Below are positions 15,720 to 25,000 of a DNA stretch of 64,000 nt, piece by piece. Both the position numbers and the translations under genes were made by a program. The notes below the pieces were generated by a model. It made no database searches. It was not told where the DNA came from and saw nothing but the letters and a program-made list of their open reading frames with translations. Each line of letters opens with the position of its first letter. Position 1 is the first letter of the stretch. The stretch is from Sphingobacterium spiritivorum (lineage in GTDB: Bacteria > Bacteroidota > Bacteroidia > Sphingobacteriales > Sphingobacteriaceae), in NCBI RefSeq assembly GCF_016724845.1, contig NZ_CP068082.1, positions 1,674,001 to 1,738,000 of the forward strand, written 5' to 3'.

Positions 15720-16622
15720 ATGGAACATCAGAAACCTATATTATCATATAAGAACCGTCGTAAACAAAGGATTGTCGTGATCATAATCCTGCTCATACTG
15801 GCAGGCGGTTCTGCCGGTTATTTTTTCTATAAGAAAGACAACAGGAAGCCTTTAGCGACAGTAAAAAAGGAAAAAACTGACAGCTTAAAGATGGATACCT
15901 TGTTATCCGACAGCACTAAAAGAGAGATTATCAAACAGAATCCTCTCCCTTCCGAAACTGAAGAAGAACCGACAGCCTACAGTGAGCGCTACGTTATCCA
16001 ACCGGCAACAGTTAACGGGCGTCATTTCAGATTCGGTGATAAAGTATTTGTAAATGATGAACGCTCAGATGATGAAAAATCCTTTATCTACCTTCGGACA
16101 TCTTCAGGTTCTTTTTCCGCGACAGCTCTGCCCATAAATAGCGAAATACTTGTTTCGGAATCTCAATATGAAGAATACAGACAGTATTTTTCCCTTTCAC
16201 CATTTAGTGAGCTCGATCTGAAAACTAAAAAGCTGCTGCTTTCCGAGACTTACAGCAACGGGACCACCTATAAGATTACGCAAAATGCGGAAAGAGCCAG
16301 ATCTACCATTTGCTTTGGCGATTTTGATGCTGACGGCAAAAAGGATGTCGCCATTATTACGGATAACAATGAAATGCAAAAAAGCAGATTGCTTATTATT
16401 TGTACAAATACAGCGACGCAGGAAAAGTATCTGGCATTCTCAGAGAATTATTCCGATAAGATGAAGGTTAATTCTTTCAAAAAAGGAGCAAAAGTTATTA
16501 TGAATACTCCAGGTCTTACACCGGCTCCTGCAGATGGAATTATTCTTCGGGCTGAAGATGTAAAACTGGCTATTATGTACGATTTGCAATTACAGAAATT
16601 CAAAACCTATTATCAGGAATAG
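15720..16622 (+). CDS. Membrane-anchored periplasmic protein, unknown
   Basis: 300 residues. A basic cytoplasmic tail (KNRRKQR) leads into one membrane segment (IVVIIILLILAGGSAGYFFY, about 19-38), a charged linker, and a periplasmic domain. Near residues 200-215 a Ca-binding-like loop FGDFDADGKKDVAII resembles FG-GAP/dockerin-type Asp-rich turns. No family recognised. The 10-base spacing to the preceding TPR gene points to co-transcription. Confidence 0.7.
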   Translation: MEHQKPILSYKNRRKQRIVVIIILLILAGGSAGYFFYKKDNRKPLATVKKEKTDSLKMDTLLSDSTKREIIKQNPLPSETEEEPTAYSERYVIQPATVNGRHFRFGDKVFVNDERSDDEKSFIYLRTSSGSFSATALPINSEILVSESQYEEYRQYFSLSPFSELDLKTKKLLLSETYSNGTTYKITQNAERARSTICFGDFDADGKKDVAIITDNNEMQKSRLLIICTNTATQEKYLAFSENYSDKMKVNSFKKGAKVIMNTPGLTPAPADGIILRAEDVKLAIMYDLQLQKFKTYYQE

Positions 16623-16710
16623 TATAAAACAGCAAATGAAAGCAGTAAATTTACAACCATAGCATCTTTTGTTTGCTACGATGAGTTACATATTCACCCA
16701 TAAAAACGAG

Positions 16711-17541
16711 ATGAACAAAAAGCGCCTGTTTAGTATTGTGTCTGCATTGACTTGTGTCTTGCTCACCTCCTGTATTTCCAGATTAAGCAGACCGGAGATC
16801 ACAGGAAAAGTGATGGATTACGATAACAATCCTATCCCTGACTGTAATGTCGGAGAAGTCGTAACAGATAGTCTGGGAAACTTTATTTTGCCGGAGCGGA
16901 GATACAATGCCTTTCTTCTTACTGAAATGTTTTACATGGAAGCTCCGCCTCTGCATGTAGGAGAGGTCATAGAAAAAGCCGGATATGAATCTGATGCGAT
17001 TGAAATGTTCAGCACATTTGGCGGCGGCAGAAGCAAAGGTGCTAAAATGGAGATAGGAAATATTTATCTGAGGAAAACAGATGAAAAGATCAATATACCC
17101 AAAATACTACATGGAGACTGGTTGTTAAGCGCAAACAAGCAACTGGACACCTTGTACCTGGTACATTCTAAACTGGGAGAACTGTATACAACCTCCAAAT
17201 TTCAAAACTTTTACAGTTTGTATGAACAATATACAGATAATTACCTGCGTAGTTTCGGCCCTGATAATTTACCTGAAGGGGTAATACGTAAATTCAATTA
17301 TCTGGATTTCCGTAATGACCGGAAAATCAGGCTTACGAAGATCATTCAATATGGACATAAAGATGGGAGATCAACCCTTGGTGAGAAAAACATCCCTAAT
17401 GATACGCTGCAATTTTCAGGCACGTGGAACATTGTCAATGATACCACTTTACGCTTCGTAACAGATGATAAAGAATTGAACAGTACGTATCAGATACTTC
17501 AATCGGACCTGTCATTTTTCCAACTCAAAAAATCAAAATAA
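16711..17541 (+). CDS. Lipoprotein with carboxypeptidase-regulatory-like domain
   Basis: 276 residues from the ATG at 16711; upstream codons have no signal-like start. Lipobox LLTSC places the lipidated Cys at residue 21. Residues 30-60 (EITGKVMDYDNNPIPDCNVG, then TDSLGNFILPE) form the beta-sandwich found before many SusC-type receptors and in envelope lipoproteins. The C-terminal half is unrecognised but contains paired strands (NIVNDTTLRFVTDDKELN). It ends 8 bases from the convergent HTCS gene with no terminator between them. Confidence 0.75.
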   Translation: MNKKRLFSIVSALTCVLLTSCISRLSRPEITGKVMDYDNNPIPDCNVGEVVTDSLGNFILPERRYNAFLLTEMFYMEAPPLHVGEVIEKAGYESDAIEMFSTFGGGRSKGAKMEIGNIYLRKTDEKINIPKILHGDWLLSANKQLDTLYLVHSKLGELYTTSKFQNFYSLYEQYTDNYLRSFGPDNLPEGVIRKFNYLDFRNDRKIRLTKIIQYGHKDGRSTLGEKNIPNDTLQFSGTWNIVNDTTLRFVTDDKELNSTYQILQSDLSFFQLKKSK

Positions 17542-17549
17542 GGACTGTT

Positions 17550-20500
17550 TTATGATCCGGAATCTTCTGAACCACTGGTAGCAATATATACACTTGGTGT
17601 CATGCCATAGTGTTTATGAAAATCGCGCGAAAAGTTGGACTGTATGCTGTAACCAACCATGGCCGCTATCTGACTGATGTTATATTCTTTTTGCAGAAGC
17701 AACTCTGCAGCTCTTTTTAATCGGGATATATTGATCAGTTCATTAGGCGTAAGATCAGAAAGTCCCTTAATCTTGCGATATAAAGTAGGACGGCTCATAT
17801 TCATCAATTTGGCCAGCTCTTCTACATTAAGATCAATATCCGAGATATTGTCGTAAATAACAGTATTGAGCTGACTGATAAAGTCTTTATCCCTGGCGGA
17901 AACGTTGATTTCAGTCAATTTTGAGGTCGGTGAATTTGTAAAATATGCTCTGATAATCATTCGGTTTTTTAGCGTATTGCGTATTTGTACAAGTAAATAC
18001 TCCATTGAAAATGGTTTTTCGATATAGGCATCTGCTCCGATCTTTATTCCTTCTATTTTGGCTTCCAGTGCATTTTTAGCTGTAAGAAAAATCACCGGAA
18101 TATGGCTGTAAAGAATATCTGACTTAATCCGCTTACACAAAGCTAAACCATCCATGACCGGCATCATAATATCAGTCAGGACCAGCTGTACATTGTTACT
18201 GTCGAGAATATCAAGAGCCTCAGCTCCGTTAGTGGCTCTCAGAATTGTATAACTGACTTTTAATTCCTTATTCAGATACGCCAGTATTTCCTTATTGTCT
18301 TCTACGAGCAGAATAACCGGCTTGTCTGTGTCCTCATAGCTATCCTGGTCATCTGTATTGTATTCCTGCTCTGTAGCTTCATCATCGAGCGATTTTATAT
18401 CCAGAGACTGATCTTGTAAAATAGGACAGGAAAGCAAAAACAGGTTTCGGTCTTCCTCTGTATAGACCAGTGACAGTACACCTTTATGTAACTCAACCAA
18501 TGAGCGGGAAAGCGGTAGTCCTATACCCGTGCCTGTATCCTTTTCTGTATCATTGATTCTGTAGAAAGGTTCAAATATTTTTTCCTTTTTATCTGGCGGA
18601 ATGATCTTTCCGTCGTTTCTGAATTCAATGTTAAACATGATATCATCACTGTTGAAAGGCAGAAGCTTTACCCCTACTTCATTGTCAGCATATTTGATTG
18701 CATTATGAATCAAATTCGTGAGTATTTTTCTAAATGCTTCTTCATCCACATAAGCCGTCAGACTTATCCGCGGTAAAGAAAGTTCATACTGCAATGATTT
18801 GTCTTTTGCCAGATAATTCAGATCGTTAAATACTTCGGACAATAATGCATTTATATCCGTTTTGGTAAAAGTAAGGCTCATATTATTGTTTTCTGCTTTT
18901 CTAAAGTCTAATAACTGATTGGTCAGGCGGATCAGGCGTAATGTATTTTTCTCGATCAGATTCAAGTCCCTGACAGTCTCCTTATCTACAATTTTTTGTG
19001 TGCGTATGATCTTTTCCAGCGGCATCCGTATCAGTGTAAGCGGTGTCCGGATCTCATGTGCAAGATTGGTAAAAAACTCCAGTTTCAGGTTGTAAATCTC
19101 CTGTTCTTTTCTCCGCTCATATACATCCATTTTACGTGTATTATTCGCTTTGATCCATAGAAAATAATATCTCAGAACCAGCAAAACAATAGTTCCTAGT
19201 GTCAATATATACAGCAAATATGCCCAGGTAGAAAACCACCAGGGAGGCGAAACAATGATTCGTAATTCTTTTACCTCCTTATTCCAGACTCCATTATTAT
19301 TGGAGCCCGTGAACTTAAATGTATACGAGCCCGGAGGTAATTTATTATAATAAATCTTTTGATTACCGGTCATCTCCGTCCAGCCTTTGTCATATCCCTC
19401 CATAATATAGCGGTATGCATTGCTTTCGGGAGATACATAGCTCAATGCCGCAATATTAAAATTGAGATTGGAATGATCATAGGTGAGTCTGATTTCTTCT
19501 GACATGGAGATAGATTGTCTCAGAAATCCATCTGCTCTGACCGCAACATCCGCATTGTTGATTTGTATATTGCTAATCAATATCGGAGGTACAAAATGGT
19601 TTTTAATGGATCTGGCCGGATTAAAACTTACCATTCCCTTTATTGTTCCAAAGTACAACGTCCCGTCTGTATCTTTGAATGCAGAATTGTAATTGAACTG
19701 TTCTGTTGGCAGACCATCTCTGGCCGTATAAATAACACTTTTTGATTTATTCTCCTCCAGTCTGACCAGGCCTTTACCTGTAGATATCCAGATCGTATTA
19801 TTATCGTCTTCCAAAGCTTTAAAAACCTGATTGGAAGACAAACCTGCCTCAGACGAATAATTGGTAAAATGACCATTTCTGTCATACTTTGAAAGTCCGC
19901 CTTCTGTACAGAGCCAGATATTCCTTTTACTGTCCTCCAATAACCCGTTTACATAGTTGTTGATTAATGTATTCGGTTTTCCTGGCTCACTATACAGCTG
20001 TTGTACAGCGCCGGATCTCCGGTTATAAATCAACACACCACTTCCATACGTATTGATCCACAGCAGTCCGTCTGCATCTTCATGAATACCTTGTATCCAC
20101 GCTGACTTGAGAGGAAGAAGTTTAAATCCTTTACTATTCTTATCATAGGCATATAATGCGCGATCAGTTCCCAATAACATCGTATTATCTCTTGTCCTGT
20201 AGAGACATACAACAAACTTACTTTGCAGCGCCCCCTCTCCGATCTCATTATAGTGGCGCCTGAGTTTTCCGGTTTTTATATCTAAAATATCGAGCCCGTG
20301 CGACGTCGAACCTACCCACAATTCATCATCTCTGATCGCCAGACCATGAATATTGTTGAGCGTGATGCTTCCGGACTTTCCATCCGCAATGAAATGCTGA
20401 ATGATTCCGGATTTGGAATCGATTTTATTAAGTCCGCCATCTTCTGTACCCACCCAAAAATTGCCATACTTATCTTTAATAATCTCATGTACAATATTTC

Positions 20501-21530
20501 CTGAAAGTGCAGATTTCCCGGAGCCAGACAGATACTTCTTAAAATTGTCAAATTGATTGATATATTGATTTAAACCACCGAAGAATGTCCCTGTCCACAT
20601 ACTCCCTTCTTTGTCTCTGTAAAAGTCCACAATAACGTTATCTGATATCGTAAACGGGTTAAGAAGATCCTTTTTTATATGGTGAATACTCCCGGTCTCC
20701 AAATCATAGGTATAAATTCCGGTCTCTGTTCCAAGCCAGAATACGGATGCAGACTGATGGATAATACTATTGATCTGAATTACTTTTTTGGGGAATACCT
20801 GCGCAAACAAATCAACCGGTTTCCCTTTTTTCAAATCAAATAAATAAGCTGTATTTGTCGTTCCGATAATCAGAAGAGAATCATTGATACCATATACGGT
20901 TTTGATATTGGAACGAATATTTTCGTGTATGGATTGGAGATTGATTTCTATGAATTTATTAAGACTTGGGCTATAACGTTTTACAGCATGTTTGCTATTG
21001 ACAATCCAGAGCCCGGCATCCGGGTTGCATGTAGCTGCGATAATTTCACCTTTGTCATGTTCAACCGGCACTATCGCAGCATCATCCGGATTGTATCTGT
21101 AAAGTTTGTTATTGGAAGTAAGCCAGATAAAACCACCGGATTCTTTTATGATTCTGACCTCTCCCAAAGGTATTTTATTGAAAAGTCTGAAATTCTCCTT
21201 TACAGGATTGTAAAGATAGACGCCCTGCGTTGTTCCTACCCACATCAGTCCTTTTCTGTCGGTCAGTAAGCTCAGAATAGATGAACTACCTATACTCAGC
21301 GAATCAGATACATCGTGTCTGAATATTTTAAACCGGTTGCCATCGAACCTGTTCAGACCATTTCTGCTGCCAAACCATAAGAAGCCTTGCCGGTCCTGTG
21401 TAATACAGGTTATGGTATTATTAGAAAGTCCGTCATTAGTCTGGTAATTTTTAAAATAGGTGGGCTGTGCCTGTACAGTACTCATTACAAGCAGCATATA
21501 GACCACACAATTAAAAATACGCCTTTCCAA
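17550..21530 (-). CDS. Hybrid two-component system regulator (HTCS)
   Basis: 1326 residues combining sensor, kinase and DNA-binding parts. Order: signal peptide, two seven-bladed propeller-type repeat blocks (about 25-690, repeats such as GLLWINTYGSGVLIYN), Y_Y_Y domain (about 700-760), membrane segment (WWFSTWAYLLYILTLGTIVL), HisKA with His825 in FFTNLAHEIRTPLTLI, HATPase, receiver with Asp1120 in LVLTDIMMPVMDG, and an AraC-type HTH at the end. HTCS proteins bind a glycan fragment in the periplasm and activate the neighbouring SusCD locus, here starting divergently. The start is a TTG with AAGGAA upstream; ATG at 21497 is the alternative. Confidence 0.95.
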   Translation of the reverse strand: MERRIFNCVVYMLLVMSTVQAQPTYFKNYQTNDGLSNNTITCITQDRQGFLWFGSRNGLNRFDGNRFKIFRHDVSDSLSIGSSSILSLLTDRKGLMWVGTTQGVYLYNPVKENFRLFNKIPLGEVRIIKESGGFIWLTSNNKLYRYNPDDAAIVPVEHDKGEIIAATCNPDAGLWIVNSKHAVKRYSPSLNKFIEINLQSIHENIRSNIKTVYGINDSLLIIGTTNTAYLFDLKKGKPVDLFAQVFPKKVIQINSIIHQSASVFWLGTETGIYTYDLETGSIHHIKKDLLNPFTISDNVIVDFYRDKEGSMWTGTFFGGLNQYINQFDNFKKYLSGSGKSALSGNIVHEIIKDKYGNFWVGTEDGGLNKIDSKSGIIQHFIADGKSGSITLNNIHGLAIRDDELWVGSTSHGLDILDIKTGKLRRHYNEIGEGALQSKFVVCLYRTRDNTMLLGTDRALYAYDKNSKGFKLLPLKSAWIQGIHEDADGLLWINTYGSGVLIYNRRSGAVQQLYSEPGKPNTLINNYVNGLLEDSKRNIWLCTEGGLSKYDRNGHFTNYSSEAGLSSNQVFKALEDDNNTIWISTGKGLVRLEENKSKSVIYTARDGLPTEQFNYNSAFKDTDGTLYFGTIKGMVSFNPARSIKNHFVPPILISNIQINNADVAVRADGFLRQSISMSEEIRLTYDHSNLNFNIAALSYVSPESNAYRYIMEGYDKGWTEMTGNQKIYYNKLPPGSYTFKFTGSNNNGVWNKEVKELRIIVSPPWWFSTWAYLLYILTLGTIVLLVLRYYFLWIKANNTRKMDVYERRKEQEIYNLKLEFFTNLAHEIRTPLTLIRMPLEKIIRTQKIVDKETVRDLNLIEKNTLRLIRLTNQLLDFRKAENNNMSLTFTKTDINALLSEVFNDLNYLAKDKSLQYELSLPRISLTAYVDEEAFRKILTNLIHNAIKYADNEVGVKLLPFNSDDIMFNIEFRNDGKIIPPDKKEKIFEPFYRINDTEKDTGTGIGLPLSRSLVELHKGVLSLVYTEEDRNLFLLSCPILQDQSLDIKSLDDEATEQEYNTDDQDSYEDTDKPVILLVEDNKEILAYLNKELKVSYTILRATNGAEALDILDSNNVQLVLTDIMMPVMDGLALCKRIKSDILYSHIPVIFLTAKNALEAKIEGIKIGADAYIEKPFSMEYLLVQIRNTLKNRMIIRAYFTNSPTSKLTEINVSARDKDFISQLNTVIYDNISDIDLNVEELAKLMNMSRPTLYRKIKGLSDLTPNELINISRLKRAAELLLQKEYNISQIAAMVGYSIQSNFSRDFHKHYGMTPSVYIATSGSEDSGS

Positions 21531-21971
21531 TTTAGATTCCTTTAAGCTAAAATAACCAATAAAAGGACAAAAAATAATTTTGCTGATACGATATGATATA
21601 AAATTGAGACGCTGTGATTGAACTTACAACATTGCTTTGCTGATTTTTATGTAATTATAGTAACCAAATATAAACGTATGCTTTGCCGTAAAATTTTACC
21701 GGAAGATATCTGGGCATTTGTTTTTCAATCCGTTAGCTGCTGACAGAAGACTGTAGCAATAGTTTAAGGATAACCATAATTCGAATGCACATTTGATGTG
21801 TTGATTATTGAAAGTATTGTTCAATAACCGATCAGAACATCTGCTGAGTAGTATTTAATCAATTATAAAAAAGTAAAGATGAACTATATATTTCCCTGAT
21901 TCAATCTGGGAGGATATGTCATCTGGTTGCTTAAGGATAAGTATTCAATTAAACCATCAATCAAAAAATGT
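21531..21971. promoter_or_regulatory. Intergenic control region between HTCS and SusC genes
   Basis: 441 bases without a gene separate the two divergent starts. An inverted repeat TTATTGAA (21805-21812) and TTCAATAA (21820-21827) with a 7-base spacer lies 145 bases before the SusC start and could be an operator for the AraC-type domain of the HTCS. No clear TAnnTTTG element was found close to the SusC gene, which fits an activator-dependent promoter. The link is inference. Confidence 0.4.
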
Positions 21972-24956
21972 ATGAAAAAAAAACTACTTGTACAATGCAT
22001 GATGACGATGTCATTACTGTTCGTATCATTTATCGTTGTTGCTCAGACAAGAGTCCTGACGGGAAAGGTTGTAGATGAAAATGCAAGTCCGCTTGCTGGT
22101 GCTACGATTAAAGTTAAAGGGAGCACGGTAGCCACAAGTTCAAATGCGGGCGGGGATTTCTCTGTAGAAATACCCACTGACGCAAAGTCTCTTGAAGTAT
22201 CTTTTATCGGATATCTTACTAAAGACGTGCCTATCAGCGGCAACGATATAACAATAGCACTGGAACCAAATGCGGATCACGGACTCGATGAAGTAGTGGT
22301 CATCGGTTATGGAACCGCCCGGAAAAAAGATCTGACAGGTGCTATGGTAACAATTGGGGCAAAAGACTTTAACAAAGGGCTGATGACCAGCCCTGATCAA
22401 TTGATACAGGGAAAAACTCCGGGCGTAATGGTGATCAATAACACCGGGCAACCGGGAGGTTCCACTACGGTACGTATCCGCGGAAATTCATCTATCCGGG
22501 CAAGCAACAATCCGCTATTTGTATTAGATGGTGTTCCTATGTCCGGAAATTCTCCTTTGCCGGAAGGACGCGGAGGTTTTTCGTCAGACCGGGGTAATCC
22601 CCTCACCTATCTCAATCCGGGTGATATAGCAAGTATGGACATTCTTAAAGATGCCTCAGCGACTGCTATCTATGGGTCAAGAGGTGCCAATGGGGTTGTC
22701 ATTATTACCACAAAAAAAGGAAAAATAGGATCACCGGAAGTCTCTGTCGGTGCTTCAACAGGCATCTCAAGCATGCGTGAATATCCGGATGTATTGACTG
22801 CCGCAAGATTCCGCGAAGCATTAAACTATTACACGCCTTCTGAAGCTGCAAATGCGGATTTCGGAGCAGAAGAGGATGCTTTTAAAGCAATTACACGCAA
22901 TGCTGTCACTCAAAACTATTATGCTGATGTGTCCGGTGGTACTGAACATGGCAAATACCGCCTTTCTGGTGGCTATTTAAACCAAAATGGTATTATAAAA
23001 GGATCTCAGTTAAAGAAGTATACCGCCAACTTTACCGGTAATTTCAGATTCCTGGAAAGCAAAAAACTGGGACTCGATTTCTCTGTTTTCCTTACCCAAA
23101 TGGATAACAAGTATGCACCCATCAATGCCATGGTGGGTTCGGAAGGTAACGTAATATCACAAGCGCTGCAATGGAACCCCACGCGGCCGATCAGGGATGA
23201 TCAGGGAAATCTGACTTTTGTAAGTACAACAACCCGCAACCCCCTGACAAGTATTGAAGCATTTAAAGATCTGGCCGTAACAAACACTATGGTCGTTAAT
23301 ATCGCTCCTTATTACAAAATTACGGATGATCTGGAGTACCGCTTCATCTATAGTGCCATGCGACAAACCGGTAACCGCCAGGGAATGTACAGAGCAGGCC
23401 TTATTGACCCTTCTGCTGTAAATAATGAACAGGCATTTATTTCAAATAACGGAGAGACCAATCTCCAGATGACACATATGCTCTCTTATAACAAGCAGAT
23501 TAACTCTGACTGGAATGTAAATGCTGTAGTTGGTTATGAATACCTGGATTATAATTTCAACAATAACATATCTTTCGGCGGAGGATTTCGCTATATGGGA
23601 CTTGATTATTTTGACTATATGCAGTATTCTCCTGTTGCTACGCGTGAGATCTCATCCTATAGGAGTCCTACTAATCAGCTGCAATCCCTGTTTGCCCGTG
23701 GTGGTGTTAATTATCTGAATCGTTATCTGTTTACCGCTACAGTAAGAAGAGATGGTTCGACCAAATTCGGAGAAAACAACAAATATGCAATGTTCCCTTC
23801 TCTGGCACTTGCCTGGAATATTGCGGAGGAAGAATTTCTCAAATCCAATGGGAATCTGAATCAGCTGAAACTAAGACTGGGATGGGGTAAAACCGGAAAT
23901 CAGGAGTTTCCTTCCGGAGCTTCATTAAACAGACTTATTTTTGGTAATCAAAGTATCAGTCAGGCCAATTATGGTAATGATGATCTAAAATGGGAGACAT
24001 CCACTACCTTCAATGCGGGTATAGATTTTGGATTTTTGGGCAACCGTATTTACGGATCGATCGATTATTTCAATAAAAAGACTACAGATGCTTTATTCGA
24101 GCAGACACTGGCTCAACCGGCACCTGCAGGTCGTATATGGGTAAACCTGGATGGTGAAATTGTAAATAAGGGGGTCGAAATTTCATTAACAGGAACTATT
24201 GTTAAGAGTAGGGACTGGACCTGGGATCTCACCGGAAATGCTACTTTCCTGAAAAACAGCGTAAGCGGATTAGTCGGTTATTATGAAACCGGAGCACTCA
24301 GAGGACAAGGATTTTCAGGAGTATTGGGACAAAGAATGGTTAACGGACAGCCTCTGAATGTATGGTATCTGGCAGACTATCAGGGGATAGATCCGCAGAC
24401 AGGTATGAGTATGTATCGCGGACTTGATGGCAGTATCAGCAGTGCAAATGATCCGGCTATTAACAAGTTTTATTCGAATAGTCCTAATCCTACTACTTTA
24501 TTGGGTATTTCGACCAATGTATCTTACAAGAAAGTTTCTCTGGCAGCCAATCTGAATGGAGCGATGGGACACTATCTGTTCAACAATACAGCTGCGACAA
24601 CATTAGGGCTAAGTAACTTGTCTTCCAGAAATATAGGGTCGGCATTTTTCGATACTTCAGTTAAAGAATCTACATCCAATTCATCGGCTCCTTCTACAAG
24701 ATTTCTGGAAAAAGGCGATTACCTGAAATTGGCCAATCTGACGTTGAGCTATCGTGTGGGTGATATTGGTAAAACATTAAAAAATCTGAATGTTTCTTTA
24801 ACAGGACAGAACCTCTTTATTATAACGAAGTATACAGGTTTCGATCCTGAAGTGAATACAGACGGTGCTAACAATGGTATTCCATCTCTTGGGATTGAGT
24901 ATCTGCCTTATCCGCCGGCGAGAAATATTCTTTTTGGAGTCAATTTCTCACTTTAG
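21972..24956 (+). CDS. SusC/RagA-type TonB-dependent outer-membrane transporter
   Basis: 994 residues from the ATG at 21972. After a signal peptide comes a carboxypeptidase-regulatory-like domain (TGKVVDENASPLAGATIKVK), then the TonB box region and the plug (VVIGYGTARKKDLTGAMVTI, about 105-230, with the RIRGNSSI and PLFVLDGVPM segments typical of SusC), and the 22-strand barrel ending in an aromatic-poor strand with terminal Leu (NILFGVNFSL). It imports large ligands, normally oligosaccharides, with the SusD partner as a lid, powered by TonB. The SusD gene follows after 44 bases. Cargo cannot be told from sequence. Confidence 0.96.
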   Translation: MKKKLLVQCMMTMSLLFVSFIVVAQTRVLTGKVVDENASPLAGATIKVKGSTVATSSNAGGDFSVEIPTDAKSLEVSFIGYLTKDVPISGNDITIALEPNADHGLDEVVVIGYGTARKKDLTGAMVTIGAKDFNKGLMTSPDQLIQGKTPGVMVINNTGQPGGSTTVRIRGNSSIRASNNPLFVLDGVPMSGNSPLPEGRGGFSSDRGNPLTYLNPGDIASMDILKDASATAIYGSRGANGVVIITTKKGKIGSPEVSVGASTGISSMREYPDVLTAARFREALNYYTPSEAANADFGAEEDAFKAITRNAVTQNYYADVSGGTEHGKYRLSGGYLNQNGIIKGSQLKKYTANFTGNFRFLESKKLGLDFSVFLTQMDNKYAPINAMVGSEGNVISQALQWNPTRPIRDDQGNLTFVSTTTRNPLTSIEAFKDLAVTNTMVVNIAPYYKITDDLEYRFIYSAMRQTGNRQGMYRAGLIDPSAVNNEQAFISNNGETNLQMTHMLSYNKQINSDWNVNAVVGYEYLDYNFNNNISFGGGFRYMGLDYFDYMQYSPVATREISSYRSPTNQLQSLFARGGVNYLNRYLFTATVRRDGSTKFGENNKYAMFPSLALAWNIAEEEFLKSNGNLNQLKLRLGWGKTGNQEFPSGASLNRLIFGNQSISQANYGNDDLKWETSTTFNAGIDFGFLGNRIYGSIDYFNKKTTDALFEQTLAQPAPAGRIWVNLDGEIVNKGVEISLTGTIVKSRDWTWDLTGNATFLKNSVSGLVGYYETGALRGQGFSGVLGQRMVNGQPLNVWYLADYQGIDPQTGMSMYRGLDGSISSANDPAINKFYSNSPNPTTLLGISTNVSYKKVSLAANLNGAMGHYLFNNTAATTLGLSNLSSRNIGSAFFDTSVKESTSNSSAPSTRFLEKGDYLKLANLTLSYRVGDIGKTLKNLNVSLTGQNLFIITKYTGFDPEVNTDGANNGIPSLGIEYLPYPPARNILFGVNFSL

Positions 24957-25000
24957 ACATGTATCACCTCATAATTGATAATCATTAAAAACACAAACAG

